Part shown: positions 9,941 through 21,171 of the stretch, piece by piece
Numbering within the stretch: the stretch's first letter is position 1
How the letters are laid out: every line of letters starts with the position of its first letter
DNA from: Bordetella ansorpii
GTDB lineage: Bacteria > Pseudomonadota > Gammaproteobacteria > Burkholderiales > Burkholderiaceae_B
Length of the DNA: 40,922 bases
NCBI RefSeq assembly: GCF_900078315.1
Contig: NZ_FKBS01000007.1
Span: 335,540 to 376,461 of the forward strand
Direction of reading: 5' to 3'
Program-made: the position numbers and the translations under genes
The notes under the pieces: model-generated
What the model was told of the DNA's origin: nothing
The model's database searches: none
Seen by the model: only the letters and a program-made list of their open reading frames with translations

Positions 9941-11875
9941 TTACTTGACGGCCGGCGTGTTGCCGCGCGAACCGTTCTTGCCGTTGGCGGCGGGAGCATC
10001 GGCGCCCGGACGCCACACGGTGCCGACCGAGATGCTGGTCAGCTTGCGCTTGCGGCCATACCACAGGTTGGCCAGGGCACGCACGCCCACCACCGACGAG
10101 AACATCGAGGTGAGAATGCCCAGGCAGTGCACCACCGCGAAGCCGCGGATCGGTCCCGAACCGAAGGCCAGCAGGGCCAGGCCCACGATCAGCGTGGTGA
10201 GGTTCGAGTCGAGAATGGTGCCCCAGGCGCGTTCGAAGCCGTGGTGGATGGCCTGCTGCGGCGTGGCGCCATTGCGCAGTTCCTCGCGGATACGCTCGTT
10301 GATCAGCACGTTGGCGTCGATGGCCATGCCCAGCGTGAGCGCGATGGCCGCGATGCCGGGCAGGGTCAGCGTGGCCTGCAGCATGGACAGCAGCGCCAGC
10401 AGGAACAGCACGTTCATCGTCAGGCCGACGGTGGAGAACACGCCGAACAGGTGGTAGTACAGGATGATGAACACGGCGATGGCCAGGAAGCCATACAGCG
10501 TGGAGTCGAAGCCCTTCGCGATGTTGTCGGCGCCCAGGCTGGGGCCGATGGTGCGTTCCTCGATGATGGACATCGGCGCGGCCAGCGAACCGGCGCGCAG
10601 CAGCAGCGACGTGTCGGCGGCCTCCTCGGCGGTCATGCTGCCGGTGATCTGCACCTGTCCGCCGCCGATCTCGCCACGGATGACCGGGGCGGTGACGACT
10701 TCACCCTTGCCGTTCTCGAACAGCAGGATGGCCATGCGCTTGCCGATGTTGTCGCGGGTGACGTCGCGGAAGATGCGCGCGCCCTTGCTGTCCAGCGTGA
10801 GGTGCACGGCAGCCTGCTGGGTCTGCTGGTCGCGGCCCGGTTGGGCGTCCTGCAGGTTTTCGCCGGTCAGGATGACCTGGCGGCGCACCAGCACGGGCGA
10901 GCCGTCGCGGTCGGTGTAGCGTTCCAGGCCGAAGGGCACGGTGCCGTTGGCCAGGGCGCTCATCGAGGCCGGCGAATCGTCGACCATGCGGATTTCGAGG
11001 GTGGCGGTGCGGCCCAGCAGTTCCTTGGCCTTGGCCACGTCCTGCACGCCGGGCAACTGGACGATGATGCGGTCGGCCCCCTGCTGCTGGATGACGGGTT
11101 CGGCCACGCCCAGCTCGTTGATACGGTTGTGCAGGGTGTTGATGTTCTGCTTGAGCGCGTTGTCCTGCACGCGGGTGACCGCGGCGGGGCTCAGTTGGCC
11201 GACCAGTTGGGGACGGCCGCCGTCGTTGTTCTCGGTGTAGGCCAATTCGGTCAGGCGGCTGCGCAGCGCGTCATGGGCGCGCGAGCGGTCGTCGTCGTTG
11301 GCGAAGGTGGCCACGACCGACATGCCCGAGCGTTCGACGCCGGACACATTGACCTTCTGGTCGCGCAGCACGCTGCGCACGTCGGCCGACAGCGAGTCGT
11401 AGCGGGCGGTCAGGGCGCCCTGCATGTCGACCTGCAGCAGGAAGTGCACGCCGCCGCGCAGGTCCAGGCCCAGGTACATGGGGCGCGGCTCGAAGAAGCC
11501 GAGCCAGCGCATCCAGGTGGGCGAGGCGGGCAGCAGGTTCAGCGCGACGGTATAGCGGGGGTCGCCGGCATCGGGATTCAGAGCGTGGTCGATCGCGTCG
11601 CGGGCCTGCAACTGCACGTCGGTGGACGGGAAGCGGGCGCGCACGGTGCCCAGCGTGCCGTTCAGCTCGTAGTAGACGCTGGTGGGCTCGAGCTTGGCGG
11701 TGGCCAGGATCTGCTGGATCTGTTCCAGCATGGCGGGCTCGACCTTGGTGGTGGCCTTGGCGCTGGAGATCTGCACGGCGGGAGATTCGCCGTAGAAGTT
11801 GGGCAGCGTGTAGAGCAGGCCGATCACGACCGCGACCAGGACCGTGATGTATTTCCAGAGAGGATAGCGGTTCAT
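9941..11875 (-). CDS. secD: Protein translocase subunit SecD
   Basis: The larger SecDF subunit, 644 residues. It starts with helix WKYITVLVAVVIGLLYTL, followed by the large periplasmic region containing YLGLDLRGGVHFLLQVD, and five C-terminal helices with the conserved GMAIDANVLINERIREE. The length is within the family range of about 600-650 residues. It lies between yajC and secF. A perfect palindrome in the yajC-secD gap may adjust the relative levels. Confidence 0.98.
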   Translation of the reverse strand: MNRYPLWKYITVLVAVVIGLLYTLPNFYGESPAVQISSAKATTKVEPAMLEQIQQILATAKLEPTSVYYELNGTLGTVRARFPSTDVQLQARDAIDHALNPDAGDPRYTVALNLLPASPTWMRWLGFFEPRPMYLGLDLRGGVHFLLQVDMQGALTARYDSLSADVRSVLRDQKVNVSGVERSGMSVVATFANDDDRSRAHDALRSRLTELAYTENNDGGRPQLVGQLSPAAVTRVQDNALKQNINTLHNRINELGVAEPVIQQQGADRIIVQLPGVQDVAKAKELLGRTATLEIRMVDDSPASMSALANGTVPFGLERYTDRDGSPVLVRRQVILTGENLQDAQPGRDQQTQQAAVHLTLDSKGARIFRDVTRDNIGKRMAILLFENGKGEVVTAPVIRGEIGGGQVQITGSMTAEEAADTSLLLRAGSLAAPMSIIEERTIGPSLGADNIAKGFDSTLYGFLAIAVFIILYYHLFGVFSTVGLTMNVLFLLALLSMLQATLTLPGIAAIALTLGMAIDANVLINERIREELRNGATPQQAIHHGFERAWGTILDSNLTTLIVGLALLAFGSGPIRGFAVVHCLGILTSMFSSVVGVRALANLWYGRKRKLTSISVGTVWRPGADAPAANGKNGSRGNTPAVK

Positions 11876-11905
11876 TGCCGGCGATTGATGCGTAAAGAAG
11901 ACGAA

Positions 11906-11925
11906 AGGCCCCGCATGCGGGGCCT
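11906..11925 (-). terminator. Palindrome between yajC and secD, terminator-like
   Basis: The 20-bp sequence AGGCCCCGCATGCGGGGCCT is a perfect palindrome. On the minus strand it is followed by a pyrimidine-rich TTCGTCTTCTTT. It sits 30 nt upstream of the secD start and 10 nt past the yajC stop. It could be a partial terminator or processing site that separates yajC and secDF output. Confidence 0.6.
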
Positions 11926-11935
11926 GATCAGAGGC

Positions 11936-12280
11936 TTACAGGGCCTTGATGGTTCCCTTGGGCAGCACGGTCGTGACCGCGGTCTTCTGCATGATTACTT
12001 CGACGGGCTTTTCGGCCAGGTCGGCGATCTCGATCGTGACGTAGCTGTCGGTCACCTTGGAGACCTTGCCCAGTACACCGCTGGCGGTGACGACTTCGTC
12101 GCCCTTGGCCAGCGCGGCCACCAGGTTGCGATGCTCTTTCTGGCGCTTCATCTGCGGACGGATCATCAGGAAATAGAGGATCACGAACATCAGCACGATG
12201 GGCAGCATGCCCATCAGCGCATTGCCTTCCGGAGCGGCGGCCTGGGCCAGGACGAGGCCGGCGGTGTCGATTGCGGACAT
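11936..12280 (-). CDS. yajC: Preprotein translocase accessory subunit YajC
   Basis: A 114-residue YajC with one N-terminal transmembrane helix (LMGMLPIVLMFVILYFLMI) followed by the conserved RPQMKRQKEHRNLVAALAKGDEVVTASG. It associates with SecDF. ATG at 12280 has GGGAG seven bases upstream, a good ribosome binding site. In most proteobacteria yajC follows tgt directly on the same strand. Here ccdAB intervenes on the opposite strand, so yajC must have its own promoter. Confidence 0.97.
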   Translation of the reverse strand: MSAIDTAGLVLAQAAAPEGNALMGMLPIVLMFVILYFLMIRPQMKRQKEHRNLVAALAKGDEVVTASGVLGKVSKVTDSYVTIEIADLAEKPVEVIMQKTAVTTVLPKGTIKAL

Positions 12281-12333
12281 GGTTGAACTCCCTGCAAATA
12301 TCAGTGTTTTGGGTTGGCGGGTGACGGGTCCAG

Positions 12334-12400
12334 GCCGGCTTCGAGGCCGGCTCTGGCCGGCACGGCGCGTGGCCGTGCCTGGTTCCGGGATTTGTCCCGG
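12334..12400. other. Row of three GC-rich hairpins upstream of yajC
   Basis: Three adjacent inverted repeats are visible. GCCGGC pairs with GCCGGC around a 6-nt loop (12334-12351), GGCACGGC with GCCGTGCC around 5 nt (12359-12379), and CCGGGA with TCCCGG around TTTG (12385-12400). None has a T-run. They lie in the divergent gap between yajC and ccdA and would fall in the yajC 5' leader if its promoter is near 12467. Confidence 0.45.
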
Positions 12401-12466
12401 TGTACCGTCCCTACATCTAATCGCGCCCCGTCCCCGCGCGAGCCTATTGGACAGGGCAAGCCGACT

Positions 12467-12472
12467 ATTGTA
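12467..12472 (-). promoter_or_regulatory. Candidate -10 box for yajC-secDF
   Basis: TACAAT is read on the minus strand, and TACAATAGT here matches TACAATAGT upstream of queA (15418-15426). No good -35 box is seen at the right distance, so this is a weak call. Confidence 0.3.
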
Positions 12473-12531
12473 GCGGGGTTGCCATCCGGTCGCGCGGGAT
12501 GTCGCTCAGCCCGGAAGATCGTGCGGATGCG

Positions 12532-12571
12532 TATAATTAATGCGCATTCATGTGCGCATTTTTGATGCGCA
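12532..12571 (+). promoter_or_regulatory. ccdAB promoter and tandem palindromic operator
   Basis: A perfect -10 box TATAAT lies at 12532-12537. Directly downstream the palindrome TGCGCA occurs three times, at 12541, 12553 and 12566, about 12-13 bp apart, and the last copy touches the ccdA ribosome binding site AGGAGA. CcdA and CcdB families repress their own promoter cooperatively, so these repeats are the natural operator candidate. The -35 region is poor. Confidence 0.55.
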
Positions 12572-12582
12572 GGAGACAGCCC

Positions 12583-12828
12583 ATGGTCGAGACCTCCACG
12601 AAAACTGCGCCGAAACGCGCCACGAACATCTCGCTTTCCCTTGATGTCTATGAAAGCGCGCGGGAACTCGGCATGAATATTTCTCAGCTATGCGATCAGT
12701 TGCTGCGCGAGGCTATCCGCGTGGAGAGGGCCCGGCGCTGGGCCGATGAGCATGCCGATTTCATCGACGCCTATAACCGTCTGACCGAAGCCGAGGGCTT
12801 GCCGCTCGATCAGTGGCGAAGCTTCTGA
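12583..12828 (+). CDS. ccdA: CcdA-type antitoxin
   Basis: An 81-residue CcdA-family antitoxin. The N-terminal half contains RATNISLSLDVYESARELGMNIS, a ribbon-helix-helix DNA-binding motif. The C-terminal half (RARRWADEHADFIDAYNRLTEAEG) ends in LPLDQWRSF, resembling the tail that wraps CcdB in plasmid CcdA. ATG at 12583 has AGGAGA seven bases upstream. The ccdB start follows 5 nt after its stop. It is read against the surrounding tgt and yajC genes. Confidence 0.93.
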   Translation: MVETSTKTAPKRATNISLSLDVYESARELGMNISQLCDQLLREAIRVERARRWADEHADFIDAYNRLTEAEGLPLDQWRSF

Positions 12829-12833
12829 CCGCC

Positions 12834-13151
12834 ATGGCCCGCTTCGACGTTTACCCCAACCCGGGCGCGCATGCCGCGACCACGCCTTTCTTGCTCGACG
12901 TGCAAAGTGAGCATCTCGCGGGCTTGAACACCCGTGTCGTTGTCCCGCTGCGCCTGTTGTCGAGTTTTCCCGATCTGCGCCTGCCGGCAGATCTGATGCC
13001 GGTCTTTCAAGTGGCAAGCCAGCGGTGTTTTCTGGATATGCCCAAGCTTGCCGCCATCCCTTTGCGCGAACTGGCTGCGCCGGTCGACTCGCTGCGCCCC
13101 GAGCAAGACAAGATCGTCAGTGCGCTGGATCGCCTGTTCGGCGCATTCTGA
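12834..13151 (+). CDS. ccdB: CcdB-type toxin
   Basis: A 105-residue CcdB-family protein. In the F plasmid CcdB poisons DNA gyrase. ATG at 12834 gives MARFDVYPNPG, which aligns with the start of plasmid CcdB (MQFKVY). A GTG at 12813 overlapping ccdA would add seven residues. The central LLDVQSEHLAGLNTRVVVPL is the family core. The C-terminus LFGAF differs from the FWGI of F-plasmid CcdB, whose last three residues (W-G-I) are needed for gyrase poisoning, so the toxicity of this copy is uncertain. It ends 4 bp from the tgt stop, in convergent orientation. Confidence 0.92.
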   Translation: MARFDVYPNPGAHAATTPFLLDVQSEHLAGLNTRVVVPLRLLSSFPDLRLPADLMPVFQVASQRCFLDMPKLAAIPLRELAAPVDSLRPEQDKIVSALDRLFGAF

Positions 13152-13155
13152 TTCG

Positions 13156-17021
<3,866 letters not shown>

Positions 17022-17076
17022 GTGCTTTGGCGGTGCGCTGGGTAAGTGTTTTTTCGTTGTCTTGGGTGCTTATGTC

Positions 17077-17210
17077 GCCTCTGGATGGGAGTCCGGGCCG
17101 CGCCGGCCAAGTCGTCGGGCTCGGGCGCGCCAGCAGGCGCCCTCGGTCCCGCTGCGCGGGACTGCCCCGACTCCAATTGGCCGGCGCGGCCCGGACTCCC
17201 ATCCAGAGGC
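17077..17210. repeat. Structured palindromic element, copy 1
   Basis: A 34-nt left arm (17077-17110) and right arm (17177-17210) are perfectly complementary. They enclose a 66-nt core (17111-17176) that itself holds two small hairpins: GGGCGC/GCGCCC and GTCCCGC/GCGGGAC. The core reads GTCGTCGGGCTCGGGCGCGC at its left end. A second copy lies 300 bp away in the opposite orientation. No open frame, T-run or transposase is associated. The element is non-coding and its family is not one I recognise. Confidence 0.85.
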
Positions 17211-17510
17211 TGGCGTTCGTGCAATGCGGCGGATGCCGCGCCTTCACTGGCCGTGCCGGGAAGGTTTTCCGAGTCGCGACAGCCCGGAATACAAACCCCC
17301 CTCTCTCCACTTATTGCGCTCGATCCGTTGCACGCTGCATGCGGCGCTTGTGGCTATTCGTGTTTGCTCGGCGGTGACGAGCCAGGCGGAGGGAGTGGAG
17401 ACAGCGTGGATGGGAGGAGGGCTTGCCGCAGGGGGAATCGGAAAACATGCGCAGTGGCGCCGCCATCCGCATGCCGTTGCCGCGAAGACCGTCGCATGAC
17501 GCGGGTGTGA
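17211..17510. other. Spacer between the two palindromic elements
   Basis: Three hundred bases with no convincing gene, promoter or terminator. Short open frames exist in several phases, but none has a ribosome binding site or a recognisable product. Confidence 0.5.
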
Positions 17511-17640
17511 GTCCTCTGTGCGGGATGGGGGCAGTGCCGGCCAATTGGAGGAGGGGCAGCCGCGTAGCGGCCGAGGGCGCCTCGTGGCGCGCCCGAGCCC
17601 GACGACTTGGCCGGCACTGCCCCCATCCCGCACAGAGGAC
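17511..17640. repeat. Structured palindromic element, copy 2 (inverted)
   Basis: Arms of 34 nt at 17511-17544 and 17607-17640 match perfectly as reverse complements. The 62-nt core (17545-17606), read on the minus strand, is nearly the same as the core of copy 1. The first 22 bases are identical and both ends are kept. The GGGCGC/GCGCCC hairpin is conserved, and the second hairpin is changed on both sides to GCCGC/GCGGC. The arms differ strongly from those of copy 1 except for their first and last few bases. Confidence 0.85.
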
Positions 17641-17843
17641 GCCTCAAGAACACAGCAAACGCCGGCACAGAAACAGCGCCCCGATGAGAACCCCGCACCG
17701 GGCTCCGGTCCCGGCATGCCCGCAACGGGTTAACATCCCGCCCGCCCCACACCCACCGCCATCCTGCCCGGAACCAAGCTACGATATTCCGACGGCACGC
17801 TGGCCGGCGCATGCCGTATTCGTATTCCCTGGAGATCCCTGTC

Positions 17844-18482
17844 ATGCCCGTGCATGAAATTCGTCATCCGCTGATCCGCCACAAGCTGGGCATCATGCGG
17901 CGCGCCGACCTGAGCACCAAGAGCTTTCGCGAACTGTCGCAGGAAGTCGGCGCGCTGCTGACCTACGAGGCGTCCAAGGACATGCCGCTGATCGAAGCCG
18001 AAGTCGAAGGCTGGTGCGGCACCGTCAAGGTCGAGAAGATCGCCGGCAAGAAGGTCACTGTCGTGCCGATTCTGCGCGCCGGCATCGGCATGCTGGATGG
18101 CGTGCTCAGCCTGATTCCCGGCGCCAAGGTCAGCGTCGTGGGCGTGGCTCGCAACGAAGAGACCCTCGAAGCGCACACCTACGTCGAGCGCCTGGTGGGC
18201 GAGCTCGACCAGCGCCTGGCGCTGATCGTCGATCCCATGCTCGCCACCGGCGGCTCCATGCTGGCCACCATCGACATGCTCAAGCGCGCCGGCTGCCGCG
18301 AGATCCGCGCGCTGGTGCTGGTGGCGGCGCCGGTCGGTATCGACGCCGTGCTGGCCAAGCATCCCGACGTCAACATCTACACGGCGTCCATCGATGAACG
18401 CCTGAACGAAGATGGCTACATCATCCCCGGCCTGGGCGACGCGGGCGACCGCATTTTCGGTACCAAGCAGAAGAACCACTGA
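17844..18482 (+). CDS. upp: Uracil phosphoribosyltransferase
   Basis: Upp salvages uracil to UMP using PRPP. The 212-residue protein has [19 protein letters not shown] at the start, the UPRT motif [14 protein letters not shown], the PRPP-binding loop [10 protein letters not shown], and the uracil-binding tail [23 protein letters not shown] at 17844 has TGGAG about nine bases upstream. The length fits bacterial Upp of about 208-212 residues. Confidence 0.98.
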   Translation: MPVHEIRHPLIRHKLGIMRRADLSTKSFRELSQEVGALLTYEASKDMPLIEAEVEGWCGTVKVEKIAGKKVTVVPILRAGIGMLDGVLSLIPGAKVSVVGVARNEETLEAHTYVERLVGELDQRLALIVDPMLATGGSMLATIDMLKRAGCREIRALVLVAAPVGIDAVLAKHPDVNIYTASIDERLNEDGYIIPGLGDAGDRIFGTKQKNH

Positions 18483-18485
18483 ACC

Positions 18486-18518
18486 GTGCGGCCCGTGACG
18501 GCCGCCCGCACTTTTCCG
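18486..18518 (+). terminator. Candidate upp terminator
   Basis: GCGGCC (18488-18493) pairs with GGCCGC (18500-18505) around a 6-nt loop, directly after the upp stop. A short TTTT follows six bases later. The T-run is weak. Confidence 0.5.
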
Positions 18519-18582
18519 CTCCGTGGCCATGCTGCGCCGCGATGCGGATGCCAGGCGCGCTGTCTTTCCGCGCACGCACACG

Positions 18583-18613
18583 AACGGCCCGGGGGCGATC
18601 GTCTCGGGCCGTT
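18583..18613. promoter_or_regulatory. Inverted repeat overlapping a -35 box
   Basis: AACGGCCCG (18583-18591) and CGGGCCGTT (18605-18613) are perfect 9-bp arms. The right arm runs into the -35 box at 18612. It may be an operator or a weak terminator. Confidence 0.4.
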
Positions 18614-18640
18614 GACTTTGTCCCCGCCCCCTCCTACAGT
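18612..18640 (+). promoter_or_regulatory. Promoter for the binding-protein/ADH pair
   Basis: TTGACT (18612-18617) and TACAGT (18635-18640) are separated by 17 bp, close to the sigma-70 consensus. Just past the expected start point lies an inverted repeat, AATTTTCC-N5-GGAAATTT with one mismatch (18650-18670), a possible operator. Confidence 0.6.
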
Positions 18641-18758
18641 CAACGCAGGAATTTTCCGCACAGGAAATTTCTTTCAGGCGGCTGCACGACGCTGCCCGAT
18701 GCTTCGCATTTGTACCTATCAAAACAAGCGGCCACAGGCCGCGCAGGGAGACAAACAG

Positions 18759-19964
18759 ATGCGCATTTCCGCTGTGGTGGCGGCCGTGGCCGTGGCATTC
18801 GCCGTGGGCGCCGCCCAGGCCCAGGACGTCGTCCGCCTGGGGGTATCCAACGATCGATCCGGCATCTATGCCGACCTGGGCGGGCTGGGGTCCGAGATGG
18901 CCGTGCGCATGGCCGTCGAGGACTTCGACGGCAAGGTCGCGGGCAAGACGGTCGAGGTCATCGGCGCCGACAACCAGAACAAGGCCGACGTGGCCTCGTC
19001 GCTGGTGCGGCGCTGGTTCGACACGCAGGGCGTGGTGGCCGTGGTGGACGGCGGGGCCAGTTCCGCCGGGCTGGCGGCGCAAGGCGTGGCGCGCGAGAAG
19101 GGCGGCGCCGCGCTGATCAGCGGCGGCTTCGCCGGCGACTTCAGCGGCAAGCAGTGCAGCGAACTGAGCACGCAGTGGGCGCCCGACACCTACGCGCTGG
19201 CCAATGCCGTGGTGCGCAGCGTGGTCGACCAGGGCGGCAAGAGCTGGTACTTCATCACCACCGATTACGTGTTCGGCAAATCGATGGAAGCCAACGCGAG
19301 CCGCTTCGTGCAGACGGCCGGCGGCAAGGTGCTGGGCAGTACGCGGCACCCGCTGGGCGCGCTGGACTTCGCGTCGTTCCTGCTGCAGGCGCAGTCCTCC
19401 GGCGCGGACGTGGTGGGCCTGGCCAGCGCGGGCGGCGACCTGGTCAACCTGATCAAGCAGGCACAGGAATTCGGACTGACGGGCGGCCAGCAGCGCCTGA
19501 TGACCTTCCTGACTTTCATCAACGACGTGCAGGCCATGGGCCTGCCGGTGGCGCAGGGTTTGACGTTTCCCACAGGCTTCTACTGGGACGCCGACGAGGA
19601 CACGCGCGCCTGGACCCGCCGCTGGCAGCAGAAGGTGGGCACGACGCGCCCGCCGTCCATCGTGCAGGCGCTGAGCTACGTGTCCACGGTGCACTATCTG
19701 CAGGCGGCGCAGGCCGCGGGCACCTTCGACGGCGCGGCGGTCAACCGCAAGATGCGCGAGCGGCCCATCACGACCCGGCTGATCAAGAACGCCCGCGTGC
19801 GTCCCGAGGACGGGCGCGTCATCATGGACATGTACCTGGTGGAAGTGAAGAAGCCGGCCGAATCGAAGTACGCCAACGACTTCTACAGGATCCTGTCCAC
19901 CGTGCCGGGCGAGAAAGTGTTCGTGTCGCTGGCGGAAAGCGAGTGCCCGTCGGTCAAGAAGTAA
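18759..19964 (+). CDS. ABC transporter substrate-binding protein, branched-chain amino-acid type
   Basis: A 401-residue periplasmic binding protein of the LivJ/LivK (Peripla_BP_6) fold. A signal peptide MRISAVVAAVAVAFAVGAAQA is followed by VVRLGVSNDRSGIYADLGG and VEVIGADNQNKADVASSLV, characteristic of the family. ATG at 18759 has GGGAG about eight bases upstream. No permease or ATPase genes are adjacent, so it is an orphan. A zinc alcohol dehydrogenase follows 16 bp later on the same strand, so the ligand may be related to an alcohol or its oxidation product (inference). Confidence 0.9.
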   Translation: MRISAVVAAVAVAFAVGAAQAQDVVRLGVSNDRSGIYADLGGLGSEMAVRMAVEDFDGKVAGKTVEVIGADNQNKADVASSLVRRWFDTQGVVAVVDGGASSAGLAAQGVAREKGGAALISGGFAGDFSGKQCSELSTQWAPDTYALANAVVRSVVDQGGKSWYFITTDYVFGKSMEANASRFVQTAGGKVLGSTRHPLGALDFASFLLQAQSSGADVVGLASAGGDLVNLIKQAQEFGLTGGQQRLMTFLTFINDVQAMGLPVAQGLTFPTGFYWDADEDTRAWTRRWQQKVGTTRPPSIVQALSYVSTVHYLQAAQAAGTFDGAAVNRKMRERPITTRLIKNARVRPEDGRVIMDMYLVEVKKPAESKYANDFYRILSTVPGEKVFVSLAESECPSVKK

Positions 19965-19980
19965 GAACCAGGAGGCTTTG

Positions 19981-21048
19981 ATGAAGTGCTATTGCGTTGT
20001 CAATTTCCGCGAACCGTTGCAGGCGCTGGACCAACCCACGCCGCAGCCGCAGGGAACCCAGGTCTTGCTGAAGGTGCGCGCCGCGGGCGTGTGCCACAGC
20101 GACATCCACCTGTGGGAAGGCGGTTACGACCTGGGCCAGGGACGCACGCTGTCGCTGAAAGAGCGGGGCGTGACGCTACCGCTGACGCTGGGCCACGAGA
20201 CCGTGGGCGAGGTGGTGTCGGCGGGGCCCGATGCACAGGGCCTGGACGAGGGACGCCAGTATCTGGTGTATCCGTGGATCGGCTGCGGCAGCGCCAAGTG
20301 CCCGGCCTGCGCGTCCGGCATGGAGAACCATTGCTCCGCGCCGGCGTGCCTGGGCGTGCACCGGCCGGGCGGCTATGCCGAATACATCGTGGTGCCGCAT
20401 CCGCGTTACCTGATCGACATCGGCGATCTCGATCCCGCCTTGATCGCGCCGTATGCCTGCTCGGGCCTGACCACCTATTCCGCGCTGAAGAAGATCGGCG
20501 CCGAGGTGTATACGCAGCGTCCCATCGTCATCTTCGGCGCGGGTGGACTGGGGCTGATGTGCCTGACGCTGATCGAGGCGTTGGGCGGCGCGGGCGCCAT
20601 CGTGGTCGACATCGATCCGGCCAAGCGCCAGGCCGCATTGGATGCCGGGGCCCTGGCGGCCGTCGATGGCGCGGCGCCGGATGCGGCCCGGCAGATCATC
20701 GAAGCGGCGGGCGGTCAACTGCTGGCGGGCGCCATCGACCTGGTCGGCGCGCCGTCCACCACGGGGCTGGCGTTCGACTTCCTGGCCAAGGGCGGCAAGC
20801 TGGTCGTGGTGGGCCTGTTCGGCGGCGGCTCGTCGTGGCCCATCGCGCTGATTCCGATGAAGGCCTTGTCCATCATCGGCAGCTACGTGGGCAACCTGGC
20901 CGAACTGCGGGAGTTGATGGACCTGGTGCGCGGCGGCAAGGTGGCGTCCGTGCCCGTCACCCGGCATCCGATGGCCGAGGCCGACAGCGTGTTGGCGTCG
21001 CTGCGCCAGGGCAAGGTGGTGGGGCGCGCGGTGTTGACGGCGGCGTAG
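19981..21048 (+). CDS. Zinc-dependent alcohol dehydrogenase
   Basis: A 355-residue medium-chain dehydrogenase. The catalytic zinc site is visible as Cys in AAGVCHSDIHLWEGG and His-Glu in LGHETVGEV; the structural zinc cysteines are in CGSAKCPACASGMENHC. The NAD(P)-binding Rossmann motif is VIFGAGGLGLMCL, followed by VVDIDPAKR, whose acidic residue favours NAD. ATG at 19981 has a perfect AGGAGG five bases upstream. It is probably co-transcribed with the upstream binding protein. The substrate is not determined by sequence. Confidence 0.93.
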   Translation: MKCYCVVNFREPLQALDQPTPQPQGTQVLLKVRAAGVCHSDIHLWEGGYDLGQGRTLSLKERGVTLPLTLGHETVGEVVSAGPDAQGLDEGRQYLVYPWIGCGSAKCPACASGMENHCSAPACLGVHRPGGYAEYIVVPHPRYLIDIGDLDPALIAPYACSGLTTYSALKKIGAEVYTQRPIVIFGAGGLGLMCLTLIEALGGAGAIVVDIDPAKRQAALDAGALAAVDGAAPDAARQIIEAAGGQLLAGAIDLVGAPSTTGLAFDFLAKGGKLVVVGLFGGGSSWPIALIPMKALSIIGSYVGNLAELRELMDLVRGGKVASVPVTRHPMAEADSVLASLRQGKVVGRAVLTAA

Positions 21049-21101
21049 CCGTCCATCATTCCGCCGCGAAAGCGCGCGGGGCTGCCGTGTCGCGCCTCTA
21101 T

Positions 21102-21160
21102 CGGCAGGGTCCAGTCTTCAATAAGGATTCCAGGCGGCAGGCCCGAGCGGGACCCTGCCG
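21102..21160. terminator. Inverted repeat between convergent adh and cysG
   Basis: CGGCAGGGTCC (21102-21112) and GGACCCTGCCG (21150-21160) are perfect 11-bp arms around a 37-nt loop. The position between two convergent genes suggests a bidirectional transcription stop, although the loop is long and T-runs are missing. Confidence 0.4.
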
Positions 21161-21171
21161 CGATCAACGTT

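Noticed and set aside
10127-12286. A 719-codon plus-strand open frame opposite secD and yajC
   Set aside because: It is the GC-driven shadow of secD/yajC. Its composition is low in complexity and it lacks a ribosome binding site.
12813-12833. GTG 12813 as the ccdB start
   Set aside because: ATG 12834 aligns with the N-terminus of known CcdB proteins and needs no overlap with ccdA.
17077-17640. The palindromic elements as ends of an insertion sequence
   Set aside because: Each element is a complete palindrome, the 300 bp between them carry no transposase-like frame, and no target-site duplication is seen.
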